Part shown: positions 7,317 to 14,545 of the stretch, piece after piece
Layout of the letters: each line of letters begins with the position of its first letter
How positions within the stretch are numbered: position 1 is the stretch's first letter
From: CAYZZU01 sp964483105
GTDB taxonomy: Bacteria; CG2-30-53-67
Reading direction: 5' to 3'
DNA: 21,270 nt
Assembly (NCBI GenBank): GCA_964483105.1
Contig: CAYZZU010000041.1
Span: 1 to 21,270, forward strand
Position numbers and translations under genes: made by a program
Notes under the pieces: generated by a model
Told to the model about the DNA's origin: nothing
The model's database searches: none
What the model saw: the letters and a program-made list of their open reading frames with translations, nothing else

Positions 7317-9422
7317 TCACTCATCTCCCTCATCCTTCCCCTTCCCTGCTTCGGCGATCACTTTCGCGCTCAGATGAGCGGGCAGTTCCGCGTAATGGTC
7401 AAACTCCATTTCAAAGAAGCCTCTTCCACCCGTAATGGAACGGAGTGTGGGGGCGTACATCAGGGTCTCCGACATGGGCACCTCCGCCGTGATGATCTGC
7501 GTGTTCCCTTTCGAATCCACTCCCAGCACCCTTCCTCGCTTCGAATTCAGATCACTCATGACTCCACCGATGAAATCATCGGGGATCATGACCTGAATCT
7601 TCATGATCGGCTCTAAAATGACCGGATCGGCATCCAGACACCCTTTTTTCAAGGCGAGTGAGGCAGCAACCTTGAAGGCCATCTCGGAGGAATCGACTTC
7701 ATGGTAGGACCCGTCGTACAGAGTGGCCTTCAGGTCCACCATGGGAAATCCGGCCAGCGGACCCTTCCGGATCGCCTCAATCAAACCTTTTTCCACTGCG
7801 GGAATATACTGTTTGGGGACCACTCCGCCGACAATCTCCTCATCAAACTGGAAACCGCTCCCCCTGGGGAGAGGCTCGAAACGGATCCACACATCTCCGT
7901 ACTGTCCATGTCCGCCGGACTGTTTCTTGTACTTCCCCTGGACCTGTACCTTCTTCCGGATCGTCTCCTTATAGGGAATCTTCGGCTCCTTGACGTTAAC
8001 TTCCACACCGAATTTTCGTTTCAACTCAGAGAGAAGCACCTCCATATGAACCGCCCCCATCACGGAAACAATCAGATCCAGGGTTTCTTCATGGCGCTGT
8101 AATCGCAGGGTAGGCTCCTCCTCACAGAGGCGGTGCAGGGCGTTGCCCAGTTTGTCCTCATCGCCTTTGGTCTTCGGCTCCAGCGCGTAGGACATCACCG
8201 GCTCCGGAAAGAAAAGAGGCTCAAACTGAATCGGATTCTTTTCATCACATAGAGTGTCACCCGTCTGCGTGTTCTTCAACTTGGCCACCGCCGCGATCTC
8301 ACCCGCGCAGACCTCCTCCACCTGCTTCTGCTCCTTTCCATTCAGGCAGAACAGGTTTCCGATCCGTTCCTTCTCCCCTCTCCCGGAATTGAAGATCGTG
8401 GAATCGGAATGCAAAACCCCGGAATAGACTCTGAAGAGGGAAAGTTTCCCGGTAAAGGGATCCACGATGGTCTTGAATACCTGAGCGGAGAAAGGCTCAT
8501 CCGGAGAGGGTTGCCGGATGACCTCTTCCCCGGACTTGGGGTCAACCCCCCGGATGGGACGTGGCCCGGCCAGATCCACCGGTGACGGAAGAAAAGAAGC
8601 CAACCCGTCCATCAACTGGTGGACCCCGATGTTTCTCAGACCGGAACCGCAGAAAATCGGAACGAAATCACCATTCACGGTCCCCCTGGAGATCGCGTTC
8701 AGGATCTCTCCGGTAGAGACCTCTCCTCCATCCAGATAGCGTTCCAGGAGTTGATCGTCTGATTCGACGGCTGTTTCCACCAGTTTCTCCCGGTAGTTTT
8801 CCACCTCTCCCGCCAATTCCCCGGGGAGTTCCTTTGAAACGGTAAACTTCCCGGATCCATCCTCGGCATATAGGCAGGACTGCATATTCAGCAGGTCGAA
8901 CACCCCTTGAAAGGCGGTCTCCCGCCCGATCGGGAGTTGCAGGATCAGCGGCCGCACATGGAGCGTTTTTTCAATATCATCCAGGGCTCTGGAAAAGTCA
9001 GACCGGTCCCGTCCCATCTTGTTCACGAAAATGACCCTGGGAAGATTGTATTCCAGGGCGTAACTCCACACCTTTTCCGTCTCCACCTTGACTCCGGATA
9101 TGGCGCTGACCAGGACCAGAACCCCGTCCACCGCCTGGAGCACCCCCCGCGTATCGGCAAGGAAATTGGTGTATCCGGGGGTATCCAGGATATACAGGTC
9201 TTTCCCGTCCCAAGGGATGCGCGCCATGGAAGATGAAATAGAGATCTTGCGTTCAATCTCCTCCGGAGAGAAATCCAGGATGGAGTTTCCCTCATCGACC
9301 CGGTTCAAACGGGTGGTCACATGGGCGTTGTAGAGCATGGCCTCGCATAGGGAGGTCTTGCCGGCGCCACCATGCCCGATCACAGCCAGATTCCGCACGG
9401 AAGATGGATCTTTCTTTGCCAT
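7317..9422 (-). CDS. Elongation factor G-like translation GTPase (EF-G-2 type)
   Basis: A 701-residue ribosomal GTPase with the EF-G domain order I-V. The P-loop is GHGGAGKT (16-23) and switch II is DTPGYTN (80-86), with Tyr where canonical EF-G has His. These traits resemble the second EF-G of Thermus thermophilus (EF-G-2). Other matching blocks are GGHGQYGDVW in domain IV and GSYHEVDSSEMAFK. The guanine-specificity motif NKxD reads NKMG (134-137): the Asp is replaced by Gly. It is thus a paralogue, not the housekeeping translocase, which would be encoded with the ribosomal str genes elsewhere. GAGGTGA precedes the ATG. The gene follows the 87-residue gene by about 118 bases and probably shares its promoter. 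Confidence 0.9.
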   Translation of the reverse strand: MAKKDPSSVRNLAVIGHGGAGKTSLCEAMLYNAHVTTRLNRVDEGNSILDFSPEEIERKISISSSMARIPWDGKDLYILDTPGYTNFLADTRGVLQAVDGVLVLVSAISGVKVETEKVWSYALEYNLPRVIFVNKMGRDRSDFSRALDDIEKTLHVRPLILQLPIGRETAFQGVFDLLNMQSCLYAEDGSGKFTVSKELPGELAGEVENYREKLVETAVESDDQLLERYLDGGEVSTGEILNAISRGTVNGDFVPIFCGSGLRNIGVHQLMDGLASFLPSPVDLAGPRPIRGVDPKSGEEVIRQPSPDEPFSAQVFKTIVDPFTGKLSLFRVYSGVLHSDSTIFNSGRGEKERIGNLFCLNGKEQKQVEEVCAGEIAAVAKLKNTQTGDTLCDEKNPIQFEPLFFPEPVMSYALEPKTKGDEDKLGNALHRLCEEEPTLRLQRHEETLDLIVSVMGAVHMEVLLSELKRKFGVEVNVKEPKIPYKETIRKKVQVQGKYKKQSGGHGQYGDVWIRFEPLPRGSGFQFDEEIVGGVVPKQYIPAVEKGLIEAIRKGPLAGFPMVDLKATLYDGSYHEVDSSEMAFKVAASLALKKGCLDADPVILEPIMKIQVMIPDDFIGGVMSDLNSKRGRVLGVDSKGNTQIITAEVPMSETLMYAPTLRSITGGRGFFEMEFDHYAELPAHLSAKVIAEAGKGKDEGDE

Positions 9423-9540
9423 AGCTCACCTCATCTGTAAGAGACTGGAATGAACGAAAAAGAGCAGGATGACGCGTTGCTGCAACCCACTGATGAAACG
9501 ACTCCCCTGCCTCCCCCCAGGACGGAAACGGATGCGGGTT

Positions 9541-9804
9541 TCACCAGATTTCGGACTGGATTTTCCCCCCGTTTTTAACCAGAACATCCACGACGGCCTG
9601 GTTAAAATAGTTTGTATGCTCGCTGATTTCCGGAGAGACACGACTCTGGTAGAGCTCAAGGCCCTTCTGGAGATCCGAGTCCAGAAGCTCAAACAGATTG
9701 TCGTTTTTGATCCCCTTTTCGACCTTGGATTGATTGTACAAGGCAATATCCGACAGGATGGTCCGTGCCAGGCGTCTGGCTTTGTCGTGGTCCGTGATCT
9801 TCAT
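9541..9804 (-). CDS. Small protein of unknown function (87 residues)
   Basis: I do not recognise a named family. The 87-residue product is soluble, charged and mostly helical, with no signal peptide, cysteine motif or membrane segment. It starts MKITDHDKARRLARTIL and ends GGKIQSEIW. The case for a real gene is strong: a near-perfect Shine-Dalgarno AAGGAGGT sits just before the ATG, and an excellent promoter (TTGACA, 17 bases, TAAAAA) lies upstream. Similar short helical sequences are familiar to me from Deltaproteobacteria, but I cannot name one. Its position as first gene of the unit with the EF-G paralogue could mean a link to translation or ribosome state, which is only inference. Confidence 0.75.
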   Translation of the reverse strand: MKITDHDKARRLARTILSDIALYNQSKVEKGIKNDNLFELLDSDLQKGLELYQSRVSPEISEHTNYFNQAVVDVLVKNGGKIQSEIW

Positions 9805-9832
9805 GGAACCTCCTTCCCCAGCGGCGCTATGA

Positions 9833-9861
9833 TTTTTACACAGTCTAAATTATTTTGTCAA
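9833..9861 (-). promoter_or_regulatory. Sigma-70 promoter for the 87-residue gene and the EF-G paralogue
   Basis: On the minus strand a perfect -35 TTGACA (9861-9856), a 17-base spacer and a -10 TAAAAA (9838-9833). Transcription would start near 9826, about 22 bases before the ATG at 9804. Confidence 0.7.
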
Positions 9862-9937
9862 CAATTTCAAGCAATTTCACATATGGAGCGGAAATTTCCA
9901 TTCCCATCCGAACGGCGTAAATGGAGACGGAACGGCT

Positions 9938-10157
9938 CCCTAAATGAGGGATAGGAGTTTCAACCGAAACAAAAAAACCCTCTTGGTTTATAGGGTTATA
10001 GTGAGTATGCGACTCACCTGTAAGGCGAAATCGAAAACCGGGAGGGGTGATGCGATCTCCATAACCCAACCTTTTTGACAGGATGAACCGGATCGACAGG
10101 ATATGTAAACCCGACTCCTCCGCAGAGGGAGCCCCCCCTGTCACGCGGCCTAACATC
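9938..10157 (+). repeat. Dispersed intergenic repeat, copy 1
   Basis: About 220 bases aligning to 21016-21237 in the same orientation at roughly nine bases in ten by eye. Internal structure: a hairpin GTGAGT-atgcg-ACTCAC (10001-10017); two GACAGGAT units 18 bases apart (10077-10084 and 10095-10102); and a GC-rich stem CTCCTC (10115-10120) against GAGGGAG (10125-10131) with one bulge. It lies upstream of the promoter of the 87-residue gene. No transposase, terminal inverted repeats or target-site duplication were seen. Confidence 0.88.
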
Positions 10158-10208
10158 AACCAAACGATCTGAACATGCTCTATCGCTGGATTCGGGCGGC
10201 TAAAGAGG

Positions 10209-10237
10209 TTGCAAAAACCTGTTCTGTATGATATGAA
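10209..10237 (+). promoter_or_regulatory. Possible prfB promoter
   Basis: TTGCAA (10209-10214), a 17-base spacer and TATGAA (10232-10237), each matching four of six consensus bases. It lies just right of the repeat and 67 bases before the prfB start. Confidence 0.35.
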
Positions 10238-10303
10238 ACGGAGGATCTTCAGAATTAGGGAAAGATAAACCTCGTTTTTTTGAGATCCGGAGGAATACAA
10301 ACC

Positions 10304-11402
10304 ATGGAAGAAGCGAAAAAGGAAATCAGGGAGATCCAGGAAACCCTCCAACTTCTGCGGAGTCATCTTTGACTTCTCCAGAAAAAAAGAACGCCTGGAA
10401 GAGCTCGAAAAACAGATGGAAGATCCCGCCTTCTGGAACAATCCGAAGACATCCGGGAAGATCCTGCAAGAACGCGCCTCCATACTGAATCCAATTGAAC
10501 AATGGGACCGGATCAAGAGTCGTTCCGGCGATACGGAAGCCTTGATTGAATTGGCGTCCGAGGAAAATGATGAAACCCTCATTCCTGAGATCCGGCAGAA
10601 TCTGGAACAGCTCCGGAAAGACCTGAGCCGGCTGGAACTTGAGTCCATGATGAGCCAGGAACTCGACGTTCATTCCGCAATCGTGAACATTCATCCCGGC
10701 GCGGGCGGTACGGAATCCCAGGACTGGGCGCAGATGCTCTTCCGCATGTATCAGCGATGGGCCGAACGCAGGGAGTTCCGGGTCACGGTGCTTGATCTCA
10801 CGGTCGGAGAGGAAGCGGGGATCAAGAACGTCACCTTCACCGTGGAGGGAGAGTACGCTTTCGGTTTGCTCAAGGCGGAAGACGGCGTCCACAGACTCGT
10901 GCGTATCTCCCCCTTCGACGCGGGAAAGCGGAGGCACACCTCTTTCGCTTCGGTCTTCGTTTATCCCGAACTGGATGAGGAGATCGAGGTCCCGATCCGG
11001 GATGAAGATCTCCGCATCGACACCTACCGGTCAAGCGGCGCGGGTGGTCAGCATGTGAACGTAACCGATTCAGCGGTACGGATCACCCATCTCCCCACGG
11101 GGATTGTGGTCCAGTGCCAGAATGACCGCTCCCAGCACAAGAACAAGGCTTCCGCCATGAAGGTCTTGAAGGCACGGCTCTACGAACATGAACGGAAGAA
11201 ACAGAAAGAAAAGATGGAGAAGATGTTCGGAGAGAAAAAAGAAATCGGATGGGGCAGCCAGATACGGTCCTATGTGCTCCAACCCTATCAGCTGGTCAAG
11301 GACAACCGTACCCAAGTCGAAACGGGGAATGTGGAATCCGTTCTGAACGGTGAGATCGACCTCTTCATCAAGGCCTATCTCCTGCATCAGTCTACGGTCT
11401 GA
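10304..11402 (+). CDS. prfB: Peptide chain release factor 2, with programmed +1 frameshift
   Basis: Release factor 2, which recognises UAA and UGA stops and triggers peptidyl-tRNA hydrolysis. The gene is two overlapping frames: 10304-10369 (22 codons ending CTT, followed by in-frame TGA) and, after skipping T10370, 10371-11402. The joined product is 365 residues, the usual RF2 length. The stop-recognition tripeptide SPF is near residue 202 and the catalytic GGQ is at 247-249 (GAGGQHVNV). GGAGG at 10289-10293 lies about 10 bases before the ATG. A caller that ignores the shift would start at the internal ATG 10416 and lose the N-terminus. The gene precedes lysS as in many proteobacteria, though lysS also has its own promoter. 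Confidence 0.95.
10359..10373 (+). promoter_or_regulatory. RF2 autoregulatory +1 frameshift site
   Basis: The site reads GGAG-TCAT-CTT-TGA-C. The in-frame TGA is at 10370-10372, preceded by the slippery CTT, with an internal Shine-Dalgarno GGAG at 10359-10362, the same distance from CTT as in the E. coli site. Low RF2 slows termination at TGA and lets the ribosome slip +1, so RF2 controls its own synthesis. Confidence 0.93.
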
Positions 11403-11424
11403 CCGGTTCCTGCGTCTGTTCATC

Positions 11425-11453
11425 TTGACGAACCAGAGAAACTTTTCTATATT
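11425..11453 (+). promoter_or_regulatory. Sigma-70 promoter for lysS
   Basis: TTGACG (11425-11430), a 17-base spacer and TATATT (11448-11453), each matching five of six consensus bases. The predicted start near 11460 leaves a leader of about 90 bases. lysS can therefore be expressed independently of prfB. Confidence 0.6.
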
Positions 11454-11549
11454 GTCATCCCACGTGAGACAATCCGGTATGAGGACTGTTTTTCAGAGTA
11501 ACGGGAGCCGGCTCATCGTAATGGTAAGGACAAAAACAGGAATGGGGTC

Positions 11550-13046
11550 ATGAAACCGGACGAAAATGAACTGATACAACAACGGAAAAAGAAGATCCAC
11601 GAAATGAAGCGCGAGGGAATTGAGCTATACGCCCACCGTTATCATCCCGAGCAGACCGCATTTCAAATCCATGAAAAATATGATGCATCCACCCCGGATG
11701 CGCTCACTGAATTACGGCCGGAGGTTTGTGTTGCCGGACGGATCATCTCCCTGAGAAGGTTCGGCAAGGCCGCCTTCGCCCACCTTCAGGACGGCAGCGG
11801 GAAGATCCAGATCTTCGCCGCCAGGAATGTCCTGACTCCGGAAGACTTCCAGCTTTTCCGCCGGGTGGATATCGGTGATTTCCTGGGCGTCCGGGGAGTC
11901 CTTTTTTTTACAAGGACCGGCGAACTCACCATCGAGATCCGAAGCCTGAATCTGTTGACCAAATCCGTCCGTCCCCTACCGGAAAAATGGCACGGCCTTC
12001 GGGACAAGGAACTCAGATACCGGCAACGATACCTGGATCTGATTGTCAATCCCGAAGTCAAGAACACATTCGTCCAGAGGAGCCGGATTATCGGATCGCT
12101 TCGTGATTTCATGCATCGCCATGGATTCCTGGAGGTGGAAACCCCCATGATGCACCCGATTCCGGGTGGGGCAACCGCCCGTCCCTTCCGGACCCACCAC
12201 AACGCCCTCGGAACGGACCTCTTTCTCAGAATCGCTCCGGAGCTTTACCTGAAAAGGCTTCTTGTCGGAGGATTCGAACGGGTCTATGAACTGAACCGCA
12301 CCTTTCGGAACGAAGGAATGGATCTCCAGCACAATCCGGAATTCACCATGATGGAATTTTACATGGCCTATGCCGACTATACCGACCTGATCGCCCTGAC
12401 CGAAGAACTGCTGAGTGAAACCACCCGGACCGCGACCGGATCCCTGACTCTTGAATTCAAGGGATCAACGATCGATATGACTCCTCCTTATCCCAAAATC
12501 CCATATCTTTCCGCCCTCAAGACGGCCCTCAATGAAAAAGGCTACCGTCTGGAAGAATTGCAGGAACCACGGGCAATCCGGGAAGCGGCGGAAAATCTCG
12601 GAATTCCGGTACAGGACAAAACCTCCCGACCGAAACTTCTCGACAAGTTCTTCGAAGCGCTCGTGGAACCCACCCTCACGCAGCCGACCTTTGTGATTGA
12701 TTATCCAACCGAACTCTCGCCGCTTTCCAAACGGAAACCGGACGATCCCACCCTGGTGGAACGATTTGAACTGTTCATCGCGGGAAAGGAGATCGCCAAC
12801 GCCTTCTCCGAGCTCAATGATCCCGAGGATCAGCGAAGCCGGTTCGAACAGCAGGTTGAGGAACGTAAGAGCGGTGACGAAGAAGCAATGTATATGGACT
12901 ACGATTACCTTCGAGCCCTGGAATACGGAATGCCGCCGGCGGCGGGAGAAGGAATCGGAATCGACCGGTTGGTCATGCTCTTAACCGGCAATGAATCCAT
13001 CCGTGATGTGATCCTCTTCCCGCAAATGAGACCGGAGGGGTCATGA
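11550..13046 (+). CDS. lysS: Lysyl-tRNA synthetase, class II
   Basis: A 498-residue class II LysRS that charges tRNA-Lys in the cytosol. The N-terminal OB-fold anticodon-binding domain spans about 58-140 (VAGRIISLRRFGKAAFAHL). Motif 1 is around FLEVETPMM (193-201), motif 2 around NRTFRNEG (249-256) with HNPEFTMMEFY, and motif 3 is GIGIDRLVML (about 468-477). Length and motif spacing are normal. The start is supported by an AGGA before the ATG and by homology of the N-terminal MKPDENELIQQRKKK helix to other LysRS. A 24-codon frame (11479-11553) overlaps its start as ATGA. The stop codon sits inside a strong inverted repeat. Confidence 0.96.
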   Translation: MKPDENELIQQRKKKIHEMKREGIELYAHRYHPEQTAFQIHEKYDASTPDALTELRPEVCVAGRIISLRRFGKAAFAHLQDGSGKIQIFAARNVLTPEDFQLFRRVDIGDFLGVRGVLFFTRTGELTIEIRSLNLLTKSVRPLPEKWHGLRDKELRYRQRYLDLIVNPEVKNTFVQRSRIIGSLRDFMHRHGFLEVETPMMHPIPGGATARPFRTHHNALGTDLFLRIAPELYLKRLLVGGFERVYELNRTFRNEGMDLQHNPEFTMMEFYMAYADYTDLIALTEELLSETTRTATGSLTLEFKGSTIDMTPPYPKIPYLSALKTALNEKGYRLEELQEPRAIREAAENLGIPVQDKTSRPKLLDKFFEALVEPTLTQPTFVIDYPTELSPLSKRKPDDPTLVERFELFIAGKEIANAFSELNDPEDQRSRFEQQVEERKSGDEEAMYMDYDYLRALEYGMPPAAGEGIGIDRLVMLLTGNESIRDVILFPQMRPEGS

Positions 13047-13055
13047 TCCCTCCGG
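13032..13055 (+). terminator. Inverted repeat over the lysS stop codon (attenuator or terminator-like)
   Basis: CCGGAGGG (13032-13039) pairs perfectly with CCCTCCGG (13048-13055), and the 8-base loop contains the palindrome TCATGA including the lysS stop. No T-run follows, so it is not a textbook intrinsic terminator; it may be an mRNA-stabilising or processing element between lysS and the permease gene. Confidence 0.45.
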
Positions 13056-13158
13056 GGACGCACCAATTCCCGCACGGCACGCTGATTCCCGAAGAGGAAG
13101 GTTTGGAGTCATGCCCCGGCGACGTATATCCGGAATTCACCCGGAATTGAGGATCTGA

Positions 13159-14430
13159 ATGTTTCACTACGAGCTCTTCATCGGACTCCGGCACCTGAAA
13201 TCCAAACGGAAAAACGCCTTTATTTCGCTGATCAGCCTGATCTCCATGATCGGCGTTACCATGGGCGTCATGGCCCTGATCATTGTATTAGCCGTCATGA
13301 GCGGCTTCGAGGAAGATTTAAAGGCCAAGATTTTAGGGACCAACTCCCATGTGGTCGTTCTGTCCCTCGACAAACGGGGTATGGAGGCCTACCCGGAAAT
13401 CGTCAGGAAGATTCAACGGAACGATCATGTCCTCTCCGCCACTCCCTTCATCTTCAGTCAGGTGATGCTGACCACCCGTGACAATGTCGCCGGCGTGGTC
13501 CTTCGGGGGATCCTCCCGGAACAGGAAGGCAAGGTGACGGATATCACACGGAACATGATCGAGGGGGACCTGAAAGACCTCTCCTCACCCGGACCCACCC
13601 CGGATGGACAGGCGAATCACGGGATCGTGATCGGGAAGGAACTCGCGGGAATGCTGGGCGTCTCCATGGGAGATCCCGTGAACGTCGTATCCCCCATCGG
13701 CAGAATCACCCCCCTGGGTATGATCCCGAAGATGACGCGGTTTCACGTCGTGGGAATCTTTGACGCCGGCCTTTACGAATATGACACGGGGCTGGCCTAC
13801 ATTTCTCTGAAGGAAGCACAGCGTTTCTTCGACCTCAAGGATCGTGTAACCGGCATCGAGGTCAAGATCGATAACATTTATGCCGCGGGCAGGGTGCGGT
13901 CTGCGATCCAGAAGGTTCTCGGTCCCGGTTTCTGGGCACGGGACTGGATGCAGATGAACCGCAATCTCTTCTCAGCCCTGCGCCTGGAAAAGATCACCAT
14001 GTTCATCATTCTTTCCCTCATCGTCCTCGTTGGCGCGCTGAATATTATCAGCACACTGACCATGGTGGTCATGGAAAAGGGCAAGGAGATCGCCATTCTG
14101 AAGTCCATGGGCGCAACGAGAAAAAGTATCATGCGGATTTTCATGGTGGAAGGCGTCGTCATCGGCGTCGTGGGAACCGTGACCGGCTGCCTCCTGGGGC
14201 TGTCCGTGGCCCTGAACCTGGAATCCATCGTCGGGTTCTTTGAAAATCTATTCCACTTCAAGATCATTGACAGTTCGGTGTACTACATCGACAAGCTACC
14301 GTCCCGTGTCGAACCACTCGATGTGATCCTGGTCGTCACCATTTCCTGCCTGATCAGTCTTCTGTCCACCCTGTATCCCTCCTACAAGGCCTCCAAACTG
14401 GACCCGGTCGATGCGATCCGTTACGAGTAG
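13159..14430 (+). CDS. lolC: LolC/LolE-type lipoprotein-releasing ABC transporter permease
   Basis: A 423-residue inner-membrane permease of the LolCDE type, which extracts lipoproteins from the inner membrane and hands them to LolA. The N-terminus (ELFIGLRHLKSKRKNAFIS) and following helix (GVTMGVMALIIVLAVMSGF) are characteristic. A large periplasmic MacB-like domain (about 50-265) is followed by three helices (about 275-300, 325-350 and 388-407) in the FtsX/MacB fold, with the coupling segment EKGKEIAILKSMGA between them. GAGGATCTGA precedes the ATG. The expected ATPase gene lolD does not follow; a PilT-like ATPase comes next. A single LolC/E-like permease probably acts as a homodimer (LolF-like), as in bacteria with one such gene; this is inference. 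Confidence 0.9.
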   Translation: MFHYELFIGLRHLKSKRKNAFISLISLISMIGVTMGVMALIIVLAVMSGFEEDLKAKILGTNSHVVVLSLDKRGMEAYPEIVRKIQRNDHVLSATPFIFSQVMLTTRDNVAGVVLRGILPEQEGKVTDITRNMIEGDLKDLSSPGPTPDGQANHGIVIGKELAGMLGVSMGDPVNVVSPIGRITPLGMIPKMTRFHVVGIFDAGLYEYDTGLAYISLKEAQRFFDLKDRVTGIEVKIDNIYAAGRVRSAIQKVLGPGFWARDWMQMNRNLFSALRLEKITMFIILSLIVLVGALNIISTLTMVVMEKGKEIAILKSMGATRKSIMRIFMVEGVVIGVVGTVTGCLLGLSVALNLESIVGFFENLFHFKIIDSSVYYIDKLPSRVEPLDVILVVTISCLISLLSTLYPSYKASKLDPVDAIRYE

Positions 14431-14439
14431 CATTGTTTA

Positions 14440-14468
14440 TTGTCGAACGGTCCGCTCCCTGTTATACT
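14440..14468 (+). promoter_or_regulatory. Sigma-70 promoter for the MshEN-PilT gene
   Basis: TTGTCG (14440-14445), a 17-base spacer and TATACT (14463-14468, five of six). It begins just after the permease stop and lies about 75 bases before the ATG at 14546, so the ATPase is likely its own transcription unit. Confidence 0.55.
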
Positions 14469-14545
14469 ATGAAGAAGAGACTTTCCGCGTGGAAACCTTT
14501 GTCGAATCCCCGTGGTATTCGGAACACTCCTCAGAGGGAGGAATC

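Larger units (their letters stand above)
9805..10303. other. Divergent intergenic region carrying repeat copy 1
   Basis: This 499-base gap holds the minus-strand promoter at 9861-9833, the first copy of the dispersed repeat (9938-10157) and a possible prfB promoter near 10209-10237. Open frames across it on the minus strand are not credible genes: they run through the repeat and antisense to prfB without a ribosome binding site. Confidence 0.7.

Noticed and set aside
10075..10103. TTGACA inside the repeat as a promoter
   Set aside because: No acceptable -10 lies 16-18 bases downstream in either copy; the hexamer is part of the GACAGGAT repeat unit.
9845..10648. A 267-codon minus-strand frame across the repeat
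   Set aside because: It runs through repeat copy 1 and antisense to prfB. Its similarity to the frame at 20985-21236 is only the repeat, and the shared frame is broken by an indel.
14411..14545. Longer N-terminus for the PilT-like ATPase
   Set aside because: It would overlap the permease stop and read through the promoter at 14440-14468. The ATG at 14546 has GAGGGAGG and starts at the MshEN domain.
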